A DNA stretch of 64,000 bases from Aestuariibaculum suncheonense (lineage in GTDB: Bacteria; Bacteroidota; Bacteroidia; Flavobacteriales; Flavobacteriaceae): NCBI RefSeq assembly GCF_014596935.1, contig NZ_JACVXC010000001.1:988783-1052782 (forward strand). Direction: 5' to 3'. Under the pieces are notes generated by a model. The model was given only the letters and a program-made list of their open reading frames with translations. It was not told the DNA's origin and ran no database searches. The translations under genes and the position numbers were made by a program. Of this stretch, positions 34,921 to 43,750 are shown in pieces. Each line of letters begins with the position of its first letter. Within the stretch, counting starts at the first letter, position 1.

Positions 34921-35022
34921 GTGTTACATAAGAAGAGAATCGACATACTTAAACCTAAACTTCTAGTAACACATCCTCACTCTGAGGAATACACCCTTTC
35001 GGGATTTCAAGCGGCAAAGATA
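34921..35022 (-). promoter_or_regulatory. structured 5' leader and promoter of the DEAD-box helicase
   Basis: On the minus strand a perfect -7 box TATCTTTG (35022-35015) is followed by a leader of over 100 bases. It contains three predicted stems: CCC-GAAA-GGG (35003-34994), TCCTCA-GAG-TGAGGA (34988-34974), and a long-range GTGTTAC/GTAACAC pairing (34972-34966 with 34927-34921). Structured leaders are known on cold-shock helicase mRNAs of other bacteria; function here is inference. Confidence 0.5.
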
Positions 35023-35043
35023 GGCTTTTATTTGTCAATATCA

Positions 35044-35940
35044 CTATTTTGTGATTTCCTTATGAATTAAAGCCAGTATTTTATTGAGAATCGGGTTTCT
35101 GTTATCAGTATTCCAAACGGCCGAAAGAATGGTGCGTTGCGGAATTTTATCGAGTTCAATGAATTTTATACTTGACATAGAATGGTTTTGAAGTGATTTC
35201 GGAACGATGGAAATACCGAAGTTATTTTCAACCAGTTTATAAATAGAATCGGCATGGATGGTATTGTGCGATACTAATGGTGAAAAGCCACTATGATGAA
35301 AAATATCCATGACATTCTCGTAATATGACGCGCTGTATTCGGGATCAAATAAAATAAAAGGTTCCTGTTTTAGTTGCGACAGATTGGTGAAAGTTTCCGA
35401 ATCAATGGGATGATGTTTAGGTAGTACCAGACAAAAAGGTTCTTTTAAAACCGGTGTTGACATCAAGCCTTTGGGAATACGATCCAACCTTACAAAACCA
35501 ATATCGATATCCTGAGAAATCAAACCCTCAATCTGTTTGTTATTATCCATTTCCTTTAAACTGAACAAAATGCTGGGATGCGATTTGGTAAACTTTAATA
35601 ATAAATCGGGTATTATGTTCTGCATAGCTGAACCAACATAGCCAAAGTTTAACTGGCCGTCCTTGCCATCTTCCAGTAATTTGGCATGATGCAAAATGCC
35701 TTCTAAACTTTTTAAGTTTTTCGAAATTTCTTCTTTTAAATAAAGACCTGTAGGAGTGAGTTTCACCTGTCTATTATGTCGATCAAAGAGCTTGACTTCT
35801 AGACCGTCTTCCATTTCTTTAATTTGTCGGCTTAAGCCCGGTTGAGAGATGAATAGCTTTTCAGCAGCCTTTCTAAAGTGTAAAGTTTCTGCAACTGCTA
35901 AGAAATATTTTAAATGTCTGAATTCTATTTGATAACTCAT
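35044..35940 (-). CDS. LysR-family transcriptional regulator, probably of the hut genes
   Basis: This 298-residue protein has an N-terminal LysR helix-turn-helix (FLAVAETLHFRKAAEKLFIS, then QPGLSRQIKEMED) and a periplasmic-binding-like effector domain (NFGYVGSAMQN to FGISIVPKSL). The family uses a small-molecule co-inducer. It is divergent from hutH with a 95-base intergenic region containing a 15-bp palindrome at 35958-35972. Control of histidine catabolism by urocanate or histidine is inferred from position. Confidence 0.85.
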   Translation of the reverse strand: MSYQIEFRHLKYFLAVAETLHFRKAAEKLFISQPGLSRQIKEMEDGLEVKLFDRHNRQVKLTPTGLYLKEEISKNLKSLEGILHHAKLLEDGKDGQLNFGYVGSAMQNIIPDLLLKFTKSHPSILFSLKEMDNNKQIEGLISQDIDIGFVRLDRIPKGLMSTPVLKEPFCLVLPKHHPIDSETFTNLSQLKQEPFILFDPEYSASYYENVMDIFHHSGFSPLVSHNTIHADSIYKLVENNFGISIVPKSLQNHSMSSIKFIELDKIPQRTILSAVWNTDNRNPILNKILALIHKEITK

Positions 35941-35957
35941 AGTTATTATTTGTTTAC

Positions 35958-35972
35958 AATAATAGTATTATT
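35958..35972. promoter_or_regulatory. palindrome between lysR and hutH, possible operator
   Basis: AATAATAGTATTATT is a perfect palindrome around one central base, about 18 bases from the LysR start and 19 upstream of the hutH -7 box. It is AT-only apart from the centre, so it may be chance in this AT-rich DNA. Confidence 0.35.
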
Positions 35973-35990
35973 AGGTATCAAATTTATCGA

Positions 35991-35998
35991 TAATTTTG
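35991..35998 (+). promoter_or_regulatory. -7 promoter box of the hut operon
   Basis: TAATTTTG matches TAnnTTTG perfectly, 38 bases upstream of the hutH ATG at 36036. A clear -33 TTG at standard distance is lacking, which fits an activator-dependent promoter. Confidence 0.5.
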
Positions 35999-36035
35999 TA
36001 GAAATAAATGAATATTCAACTTTAATAATATAAAT

Positions 36036-37526
36036 ATGTTTGTATACGGGGTAGATAAACTTACTGTAGATAAGGTACTTGACATAGCTTCAGGGAAAAT
36101 GAAAGGGGTGTTAACCGAGTATGCGATTGCAAAGGTTAATGAATGTAGAGCGAAGGTAGAAGTTATGGCCAATTCCAGTAAGGCTGTATATGGTATAAAT
36201 ACAGGGTTTGGTCCCTTGTGTGATGTGAAAATATCACCGGCTGAAACCTGTTTGCTTCAGAAAAATTTATTGATTACCCATGCAGTTGGAGTAGGAAATC
36301 CTATAGATAAGGAATTGTCTAAAATCATGTTGATTTGTAAAGTTCATGCCTTAAGTCGTGGGTTTTCAGGGATACGTTTAGAGGTTATCGAGCGTATTAT
36401 TTACTTTATTGAAAACGATTTATTACCAGTAGTACCAGAGCAAGGTTCGGTAGGAGCTTCAGGAGATTTAGCGCCATTATCACATTTGTTTTTACCATTA
36501 TTTGGAGAAGGAGAGTTTTGGAGTGGTAACGATATTGTTCCAGCTAAAGATGTTTTAAAAGCGCATAACTTAGAACCTATTGAGTTAGCTGCTAAAGAAG
36601 GTTTAGCCTTGATTAACGGAACACAATTTATCTTGGCACACGCTATTCAAGGTTTAAAGAAAATGGAGTATCTTTTGGATTTAGCCGATGTTGCCGGAGC
36701 TATGAGTTTAGAAGGCTACCAGGGAAGTGCGTCGCCTTTTAAGGAATTATTGCATAGTATTCGTCCGTTTCAAGGAAATTTAAAGGTAGCTGAGCGTATG
36801 CGTATGTTGTTTGAAAATTCTAATAATATCAAGTCGCACGAAAACTGTGAGCGCGTTCAGGATCCGTATTCTATGCGTTGTATTCCGCAGGTACATGGAG
36901 CATCAAGAAATGCGTATTATCACTTGAGTGAATTGGCTGAGATCGAAATGAATTCGGTAACCGATAATCCAATTGTGTTGAGTGAAGTTGAAGCAATTTC
37001 AGGAGGAAACTTCCACGGACAACCTTTAGCGATGGCATTAGACTACGCTTCGATTGCAGCTTCAGAATTAGGAAATATTGCAGACAGACGTTGTTATTTA
37101 TTACTGGAAGGTAAGTTTGGTTTACCAAGATTACTAACGGCAAGTGGCGGATTGAATAGTGGATTTATGATACCACAATACACAACAGCGGCTTTAGTAA
37201 CTGAAAATAAATCCTTGTGTTTTCCACCTTCAGCCGATAGTGTACCCACCTCTTTAGGTCAGGAAGATCATGTATCTATGGGAAGTATTTCAGGACGTAA
37301 GTTTAATCAGATTTTAGGAAACATCGAGAAGATTTTTGCCATAGAATTAATGTATGCGGCTCAGGCCATGGAGTTCAGACGTCCAAATAGTTTTTCAGTA
37401 ATTCTAGAGAAAAATTTCGCGATTATAAGAAGTAAAGTGGCTAAGTTAGAAGAAGATCGCATTCTTAAAGATGACATTAATGCATTAATTCAGTTAGTAA
37501 AAACTCAGGCATTCATTGTAAAATAA
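36036..37526 (+). CDS. hutH: histidine ammonia-lyase
   Basis: This 496-residue enzyme converts L-histidine to urocanate and ammonia. The MIO prosthetic group forms from the ASG triplet in GSVGASGDLAPLSH near residue 143. Other family motifs are YGINTGFGPLCDV near the N terminus, GLALINGTQ, and QEDHVSMG. The length is normal. It is the first gene of the hut operon, 7 bases before hutU. It is probably expressed when histidine is used as carbon and nitrogen source. Confidence 0.95.
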   Translation: MFVYGVDKLTVDKVLDIASGKMKGVLTEYAIAKVNECRAKVEVMANSSKAVYGINTGFGPLCDVKISPAETCLLQKNLLITHAVGVGNPIDKELSKIMLICKVHALSRGFSGIRLEVIERIIYFIENDLLPVVPEQGSVGASGDLAPLSHLFLPLFGEGEFWSGNDIVPAKDVLKAHNLEPIELAAKEGLALINGTQFILAHAIQGLKKMEYLLDLADVAGAMSLEGYQGSASPFKELLHSIRPFQGNLKVAERMRMLFENSNNIKSHENCERVQDPYSMRCIPQVHGASRNAYYHLSELAEIEMNSVTDNPIVLSEVEAISGGNFHGQPLAMALDYASIAASELGNIADRRCYLLLEGKFGLPRLLTASGGLNSGFMIPQYTTAALVTENKSLCFPPSADSVPTSLGQEDHVSMGSISGRKFNQILGNIEKIFAIELMYAAQAMEFRRPNSFSVILEKNFAIIRSKVAKLEEDRILKDDINALIQLVKTQAFIVK

Positions 37527-37533
37527 ACCAACT

Positions 37534-39531
37534 ATGACATTTCAAGAATTGATACTACAAGGTATTCCATCAGAACTACCAGCAAAATATAATTATCCTG
37601 CAGATGCTAACAGAGCACCAAAGCGAAAAGATATTTTAAGCAAAGACGAAAAGCAATTAGCGATTCGTAATGCGTTGCGTTATTTTCCAAAAGCGTGGCA
37701 TGAGGAATTAGCACCTGAGTTTGCTCAGGAGTTAAATGATTTTGGAAGAATTTATATGTATCGTTTTAAGCCAGCATATAAAATGTATGCGCGTGGTATT
37801 GAAGACTATCCAGCAAAAACGGTTCAGGCCGCTGCTATTATGTTGATGATTCAAAATAATTTAGATCCAGCGGTGGCGCAACACCCAGAAGAGTTAATCA
37901 CCTACGGCGGTAACGGAGCAGTCTTCCAAAATTGGGCGCAGTACCTGTTAACCATGCAATATTTAGCAACGATGACAGATGAACAAACTTTGCATATGTA
38001 TTCTGGTCACCCCATGGGATTATTTCCTTCTTCAAAACATGCGCCTCGAGTCATTGTAACTAATGGTATGATGATTCCGAATTATTCAAAACCTGATGAT
38101 TGGGAAAAATTCAACGCACTGGGAGTGACGCAATATGGACAAATGACAGCAGGGTCTTTTATGTATATCGGTCCTCAGGGTATTGTTCACGGTACAACCA
38201 TTACCGTAATGAATGCCTTCAGAAAGAAATTACCAAAAGGAGACACACCAGCAGGTAAAATATTTTTAACAGCAGGATTAGGTGGTATGAGCGGCGCTCA
38301 GCCTAAGGCAGGAAATATTGCAGGTTGTATCACAATTGCAGCCGAAGTGAATGAAAAAGCAGCAACCAAACGATACGAACAAGGTTGGGTTGATGTGCTG
38401 GTTGATAATTTAGATGATTTAGTTGCTCGTGTAAAAACCGCTCAGGAAACGAAAGAAGTGGTTTCTATTGCCTTTATAGGAAACGTGGTAGATGTTTGGG
38501 AGCGTTTTTATGAAGAAGATATTTTCATTCATGTAGGTTCCGATCAAACCTCATTACATATTCCATGGACTGGAGGTTATTATCCTGTTGGATTAACGTA
38601 TGAAGAATCTAATCGATTAATTAGTGAGGAACCAGAAGTATTTAAAGAAAAAGTACAGGCATCATTGCGCAGACATGCCGATACGATCAATAAACATGCT
38701 GAAAGAGGTACATATTTTTTTGATTACGGAAATGCCTTTTTATTAGAGGCGTCTCGCGCAGGCGCCGATGTGATGGCCGAGAATAAAATCGATTTTAAAT
38801 ACCCATCGTATGTTCAGGATATTTTAGGGCCGATGTGTTTCGATTATGGTTTCGGACCATTCCGTTGGGTGTGTACTTCAGGAAAACCGGAAGATCTAGA
38901 CAAAACCGATGAAATCGCCATGAATGTGCTTCAGGAAATTATGAAACATTCACCTCAGGAAATTCAGTTGCAAATGCAGGATAACATCACTTGGATTAAA
39001 GATGCCAAGAAGAATAAAATGGTGGTTGGTTCGCAGGCTCGTATTTTATATGCCGATGCCGAAGGTCGTGCTAAAATAGCGGAAGCTTTTAATAACGCAG
39101 TTGCGGCAGGACAAATTGGTCCTGTGGTTTTAGGTCGCGATCACCACGATGTGAGCGGAACCGATTCTCCTTACCGTGAAACTTCAAATATTTACGATGG
39201 TAGTAAATTTACTGCCGATATGGCGATTCATAACGTGATTGGAGATAGTTTTAGAGGCGCTACCTGGGTGTCAATCCACAATGGTGGCGGTGTAGGCTGG
39301 GGTGAAGTGATGAATGGTGGTTTCGGAATGGTTCTAGATGGCACGGTTGAAGCTGATGCGAAATTGAAAAACATGTTGTTTTTCGATGTAAACAACGGTA
39401 TTGCTAGAAGAAGCTGGGCGAGAAATGAAGAGGCTTTATTTGCTATTAAACGTGAAATGGAGCGTACACCAAATTTAACGGTGACAATCCCTAACTTAGT
39501 CGAAGACGATTTATTGGAAAATTTATTTTAA
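37534..39531 (+). CDS. hutU: urocanate hydratase, long form
   Basis: This 665-residue enzyme hydrates urocanate to imidazolonepropionate using tightly bound NAD. It has TYGGNGAVFQNWAQY, YSGHPMGLFPSSKHAPRV, the NAD-binding TAGLGGMSGAQPKAGNIAG and GRDHHDVSGTDSP with VSIHNGGGVGWG near the C terminus. It is about 100 residues longer than the Pseudomonas/Bacillus type, as is usual for this branch. It is the middle gene of hutH-hutU-hutI, and the next gene begins at its stop codon. Confidence 0.94.
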   Translation: MTFQELILQGIPSELPAKYNYPADANRAPKRKDILSKDEKQLAIRNALRYFPKAWHEELAPEFAQELNDFGRIYMYRFKPAYKMYARGIEDYPAKTVQAAAIMLMIQNNLDPAVAQHPEELITYGGNGAVFQNWAQYLLTMQYLATMTDEQTLHMYSGHPMGLFPSSKHAPRVIVTNGMMIPNYSKPDDWEKFNALGVTQYGQMTAGSFMYIGPQGIVHGTTITVMNAFRKKLPKGDTPAGKIFLTAGLGGMSGAQPKAGNIAGCITIAAEVNEKAATKRYEQGWVDVLVDNLDDLVARVKTAQETKEVVSIAFIGNVVDVWERFYEEDIFIHVGSDQTSLHIPWTGGYYPVGLTYEESNRLISEEPEVFKEKVQASLRRHADTINKHAERGTYFFDYGNAFLLEASRAGADVMAENKIDFKYPSYVQDILGPMCFDYGFGPFRWVCTSGKPEDLDKTDEIAMNVLQEIMKHSPQEIQLQMQDNITWIKDAKKNKMVVGSQARILYADAEGRAKIAEAFNNAVAAGQIGPVVLGRDHHDVSGTDSPYRETSNIYDGSKFTADMAIHNVIGDSFRGATWVSIHNGGGVGWGEVMNGGFGMVLDGTVEADAKLKNMLFFDVNNGIARRSWARNEEALFAIKREMERTPNLTVTIPNLVEDDLLENLF

Positions 39532-40769
39532 TGCGTACACTATTTAAAAATATAAAAGAATTACTTCAGGTAAGAGCAGCAGGTTTAAATTTTGTAGCTG
39601 GTGAGGCTATGAACGAATTACCAACCATAAAAAATGCTTACCTGTTGGTTGAAGATGGTATCATAAAGGATTTTGGTTCAATGACCGATTGTCCGAATAT
39701 TGAAATCGATGAGGTCGTTGATGCTACTGGAAAAATGATTTTACCAACTTGGTGTGATTCACATACTCATTTGGTATATGCAGGAAACCGTGAAAGCGAA
39801 TTTGTCGATAAGATCAAAGGCTTATCCTATCATGAAATTGCAGCTAAAGGTGGAGGGATATTAAATTCGGCAAAAAAATTACAGGAAACTTCTGAAGACG
39901 ATTTATATGAGCAAACCAGAGTACGTTTAGATGAAATAATTGCTTTGGGTACAGGAGCAGTGGAAATCAAATCGGGTTACGGATTAACAGAAGATTCCGA
40001 ATTAAAAATGCTTCGTATTATTAAACGTTTAAAGGAGAATTATAATCTTCCTATAAGAGCGACGTTTTTAGGAGCACATGCAGTTCCGGTAGAATATAAA
40101 GAAGACAAAGCTGGGTATCTAAAGATGTTGGTAGACGTATTAATGCCTAAAATTGCAGAAGAAAACCTTGCAGAATTTGTTGATATCTTTTGTGAAGAAG
40201 GTTATTTTTCAGTTGCAGATACTGAGTTTATTATGGAGGCAGGTAAGCGTTATGGTTTAATCTCAAAAATTCATGTAAATCAGTTTACGTCTATTGGTGG
40301 CGTGCAAGCCGGAGTAAAACATGAAGCACTTTCGGTAGATCATTTAGAAGAAATGCGAGATGAAGATATTGAAGTGTTGAAAGGCTCGAAAACCATGCCA
40401 GTAGCTTTGCCAGGCTGTTCCTTCTTCTTAAGTATTCCGTATACACCAGGGCGTAAAATGATTGATTCAGGTTTACCTTTAGCTTTGGCAACCGATTATA
40501 ATCCGGGATCTTCACCATCGGGAAACATGAATTTCGCTGTATCGGCAGCGTGTATAAAAATGAAGCTAACGCCAGAAGAAGCAATAAACGCCGCAACCCT
40601 TAATGGGGCTTACGCTATGGGACTTCAGGATACTGTTGGAAGTATTAGCGTAGGTAAAGAAGCCAATTTAATTTTGACGAAACCAATAAATTCTTATAAC
40701 TTTATCCCATATTCATTTGGTGCAAATCAAATCGAATCGGTTTATATAAAGGGTAAAACTATTGTATAA
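39531..40769 (+). CDS. hutI: imidazolonepropionase
   Basis: This 412-residue amidohydrolase opens imidazolonepropionate to N-formimino-L-glutamate. The metal-binding CDSHTHLVYAGNRESEF is near residue 82. Further motifs are AKGGGILNSAK, KSGYGLTEDSELKML, AHAVPVEYK, VDHLEEM and LATDYNPGSSP. The start ATG overlaps the hutU stop (TAATG). A formiminoglutamate-degrading enzyme (HutG, HutF or FtcD) is not in this window, so the pathway is incomplete here and must be finished from another locus. Confidence 0.95.
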   Translation: MRTLFKNIKELLQVRAAGLNFVAGEAMNELPTIKNAYLLVEDGIIKDFGSMTDCPNIEIDEVVDATGKMILPTWCDSHTHLVYAGNRESEFVDKIKGLSYHEIAAKGGGILNSAKKLQETSEDDLYEQTRVRLDEIIALGTGAVEIKSGYGLTEDSELKMLRIIKRLKENYNLPIRATFLGAHAVPVEYKEDKAGYLKMLVDVLMPKIAEENLAEFVDIFCEEGYFSVADTEFIMEAGKRYGLISKIHVNQFTSIGGVQAGVKHEALSVDHLEEMRDEDIEVLKGSKTMPVALPGCSFFLSIPYTPGRKMIDSGLPLALATDYNPGSSPSGNMNFAVSAACIKMKLTPEEAINAATLNGAYAMGLQDTVGSISVGKEANLILTKPINSYNFIPYSFGANQIESVYIKGKTIV

Positions 40770-40794
40770 ACTTTTAACTACCAAACTAAACTAA

Positions 40795-40830
40795 ATAAGG
40801 CGTGTAATTTACACGCCTTTATTTTTTTTC
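40795..40830. terminator. bidirectional terminator after the hut operon
   Basis: The stem AAGGCGTGTA and TACACGCCTT with a 3-base loop is flanked by A/T runs on both sides. It separates hutI from the convergent M48 protease gene. Confidence 0.88.
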
Positions 40831-40847
40831 TATAATCGATTTTTGAA

Positions 40848-42080
40848 TTATTTCTTTAAATTCTTAATACGTTGTAAAAGCGTCGGATGAGAATAATGCA
40901 TAAACACATACGCCGGATGTGGTGTTAAATTACTCAAGCTATTTTTAGATAGTTTTTTTAATGATGTAATTAAAGGCTCAGCTTTATAGGTGTTTTTCGC
41001 GTAATCATCAGCTTGATATTCAAACTTGCGTGAAAAAAGATTCATAATTAATCCGGTGATTTCAGAAATAGGCGAATATAGCATTCCGAAAGCGATTAAA
41101 CCAATATGAAAACTTGTAATGTCGACTCCTAATGCGTTTGAAAGTAGTGGGTTTGAAATAAAAAGCGATAAAACATAAAGCATAACACCGGTAAGCAAAA
41201 CAGAAGAAACTAAATTGAAAATAATGTGTTTCTTTTTATAATGTCCCACTTCGTGAGCTAAAACGGCAACAATTTCTTCATCTTCTAAATCATTAATCAA
41301 AGTATCGTAAAGCGTCACGCGTTTTTCTCTACCAAATCCAGAAAAATAAGCATTGGCTTTAGTGCTGCGTTTGGAACCGTCAATCACAAAGATTTTATCC
41401 AGTTTAAAACCAACGGTATTGGCATACGCCGAAATTTTGTCCCTTAAATTACCTGCTTCTAAAGGGGTTTGTTTGTTGAATAATGGTACAATAAGTTTCG
41501 AATAAAACATATTCATAAATACAGTAAAAACAGTAACCAACCCCCATGCATATAACCAGAACTGTTCTTTGGTTACCTGGTAAAACCAAATGATTAGAGC
41601 CAGAATACTACCTCCGACAACAACCATCATCAGCCAACCTTTTATTTTGTCAAGAATGAAGGTTTTTAGAGTTGTTTTGTTGAAACCAAATTTCTCTTCA
41701 ATTACAAATGTGCTGTAGTACGAAAACGGTGTGGTTAAAATATCACTTCCAATCATAATGATTCCGAAGAATATTAACGCCACAATAATAGGGTTTTCAC
41801 TATAGGTTCTGGCTATGTTATCAATAAATTCGAAACCATCAAAAAGTAGAAAACCTAAAGTTAATACGATAGAAAATGTTGAGGTTATAATTCCGAATTT
41901 ATATTTGGTCGTCTTATATCTTTGCGATTTTTTATATTCCGATTCATCATAAACATCCTGTAAATCTTTAGGTAAAGCATCATTAAAATGTTTGGCGTTA
42001 AGCGAATCTAAAATTTTATCAACAATAAAATTGATGACAATTATAGCTACAATAATATAAAATAGGGTAGTAGAGGTCAT
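40848..42080 (-). CDS. M48-family membrane metalloprotease (Ste24/HtpX-like)
   Basis: I choose the ATG at 42080 (MTSTTLFYIIVAIIV) over the TTG at 42116, which would overlap the upstream gene. The protein of 410 residues has several membrane helices and the zinc motif HEVGH (VAVLAHEVGHYKKKH). The third ligand is probably the Glu in RKFEYQADDYA. The layout of helices before and after the motif fits the CAAX-protease Ste24 type. In bacteria such enzymes act in membrane protein quality control. It lies 4 bases after the methyltransferase gene, so it is co-transcribed. Confidence 0.88.
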   Translation of the reverse strand: MTSTTLFYIIVAIIVINFIVDKILDSLNAKHFNDALPKDLQDVYDESEYKKSQRYKTTKYKFGIITSTFSIVLTLGFLLFDGFEFIDNIARTYSENPIIVALIFFGIIMIGSDILTTPFSYYSTFVIEEKFGFNKTTLKTFILDKIKGWLMMVVVGGSILALIIWFYQVTKEQFWLYAWGLVTVFTVFMNMFYSKLIVPLFNKQTPLEAGNLRDKISAYANTVGFKLDKIFVIDGSKRSTKANAYFSGFGREKRVTLYDTLINDLEDEEIVAVLAHEVGHYKKKHIIFNLVSSVLLTGVMLYVLSLFISNPLLSNALGVDITSFHIGLIAFGMLYSPISEITGLIMNLFSRKFEYQADDYAKNTYKAEPLITSLKKLSKNSLSNLTPHPAYVFMHYSHPTLLQRIKNLKK

Positions 42081-42084
42081 GGTG

Positions 42085-42882
42085 TTATTTGAAATTTCGT
42101 TGACGTTTGGCTTCAAAAATCAGGATGCCGGCGGCTACCGATACATTCATGGAATCGATTTCACCTTGCATGGGAATAATGATGTTTTGTGTTGAATGTT
42201 GCAGCCATGCATTACTTAATCCTGTGGCTTCAGTACCAACAACAATGGCTGTTGGTTTAGTGAAATCCTGAGTGTGATAATTTGCCGATGCTTGTAACGC
42301 AGCACAGTAAATATTAATGTTTTGTGAGTTTAAAAATGAAATGATTTCTTCGGTGGTTCCTGTGGCAATTTGGTTGGTAAATACACAACCCACACTCGAA
42401 CGTATAATGTTAGGGTTGTATAAATCGGTTTTAGGATTAGCAATAATAACGGCATCTGCGTTGGCGGCATCTGCTGTTCTTAATAGCGCACCAATATTAC
42501 CCGGTTTTTCAGGGGCTTCAGCAACTAAAATTAAAGGTGTTTCGGTATTGAATTTTAAAGTTTCGAAGTCATGTGTTTTGCTTTTTGCAACCGCTAAAAC
42601 CCCCTCGGTTGTATCTCTATAGGCTAACTTTTCGTAAACTTCTTTCGAGATTTCAATTAGATTCGTATTGGGTTTAATGAATTCACTAACTTGAGTTTCA
42701 GAAATTAAATCGGGATAAAATAAAACAGTATCCAGTTGATAGCCTCCTTTTACGGCTAATGAAAGTTCACGAACCCCTTCAATTAAAAATAATCCCGATT
42801 TTCTACGCTCACGAGATTTATCCTTAAGTTGAACCAGTTGTTTTATATACGAATTCTGTATGCTTGTTATTTGCTTGCTCAT
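42085..42882 (-). CDS. SpoU-type RNA 2'-O-methyltransferase
   Basis: I choose the ATG at 42882 (MSKQITSIQNSYIKQLVQL), giving 265 residues. The N-terminal substrate-binding domain (KSGLFLIEGVRELSLA) is followed by a SPOUT domain with IGALLRTADAANADAVI, VVGTEATGLSN and IPMQGEIDSMNVSVAAGI. The layout matches RlmB/TsnR-like enzymes that methylate rRNA ribose. The specific position is not deducible. It is the first gene of a pair with the M48 protease and is divergent from the DUF6503 lipoprotein. Confidence 0.88.
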   Translation of the reverse strand: MSKQITSIQNSYIKQLVQLKDKSRERRKSGLFLIEGVRELSLAVKGGYQLDTVLFYPDLISETQVSEFIKPNTNLIEISKEVYEKLAYRDTTEGVLAVAKSKTHDFETLKFNTETPLILVAEAPEKPGNIGALLRTADAANADAVIIANPKTDLYNPNIIRSSVGCVFTNQIATGTTEEIISFLNSQNINIYCAALQASANYHTQDFTKPTAIVVGTEATGLSNAWLQHSTQNIIIPMQGEIDSMNVSVAAGILIFEAKRQRNFK

Positions 42883-42961
42883 ATGGGACAAAATTAGTTG
42901 TTTTCGTGTAATATATCCTGATTTTAGTCGACAAACCAAATTAACCAATCAAAATTATATT

Positions 42962-43750
42962 ATGAAGCACATACTTGTATGTTTAGCGTTTTTTGCTTTT
43001 CTCTCTTGTAAACAAAAATCTACAGAAATATCTAACAAAGTTGAAAATTCCCAAATAGAAGTTAAGTCTAAATTTCCTGAACCTTTGTCAATGGTTTTTA
43101 AAGCCCATGGAGGTATTAAACAATGGAAATCTATGAAATCGCTAGAGTTTACAATGAATAAACCGGATGGAAATGAGGTTACTTCTGTGAACTTAATAAA
43201 TAGAAAGTCGCTCATTAGTATGCCAAAACACAGTTTAGGGTATGATGGTAGTTTGGTTTGGTTATTAAATAAAGATACCCTGACTTATAAAGGAAAAGCA
43301 AAGTTTTATTATAATTTAATGTTCTATTTTAATGCCATGCCTTTTGTGTTTTCAGATGAAGGCATTCGTTACACAGAATCAGAACCTTTACTATTTGAAG
43401 GAAAAACGTATCCGGGAATTAAAATTTCATATGATAAGGGAGTAGGCGAGTCGTCAGAGGATGAATATGTTTTATATTATGATGAAGTAACACACAGAAT
43501 GGCATGGTTAGCTTATACGGTTACTTATTTTTCAAAGGAAAAATCGAAGAAATTCAATTTCATTAAATACGATAAGTGGCAGGAGATTGGCGGATTATTG
43601 GTGCCAAAAGTTTTGCAATGGTATCAAGTAGAAAACAATTTACCAACTATGGTAAGAAATAATGTGGAATTCACTAATGTAAAACTTTCTACAAAAGCAT
43701 TTAGCAATGAGATTTTCGAGAAGCCGGAAAAAGCTATTGTTGTAAATTAA
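42962..43750 (+). CDS. DUF6503-like lipoprotein
   Basis: I choose the ATG at 42962, which starts a lipoprotein signal (LVCLAFFAFLSCKQK). The longer frame to 42860 would run through the divergent methyltransferase start. The mature part, about 245 residues, is beta-rich, with YDGSLVWLLNKDTLTY, FYFNAMPFVFSDEGI and KYDKWQEIGGLLVPKVLQWY. This is the pattern of DUF6503, a family common in Flavobacteriia with a fold resembling lipoprotein carriers such as LolA. Function unknown. Confidence 0.7.
   Translation: MKHILVCLAFFAFLSCKQKSTEISNKVENSQIEVKSKFPEPLSMVFKAHGGIKQWKSMKSLEFTMNKPDGNEVTSVNLINRKSLISMPKHSLGYDGSLVWLLNKDTLTYKGKAKFYYNLMFYFNAMPFVFSDEGIRYTESEPLLFEGKTYPGIKISYDKGVGESSEDEYVLYYDEVTHRMAWLAYTVTYFSKEKSKKFNFIKYDKWQEIGGLLVPKVLQWYQVENNLPTMVRNNVEFTNVKLSTKAFSNEIFEKPEKAIVVN

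Noticed and set aside
34879-35070. Plus-strand frame of 63 codons between the helicase and LysR genes
   Set aside because: It covers the antisense of the helicase leader and has no family resemblance or promoter.
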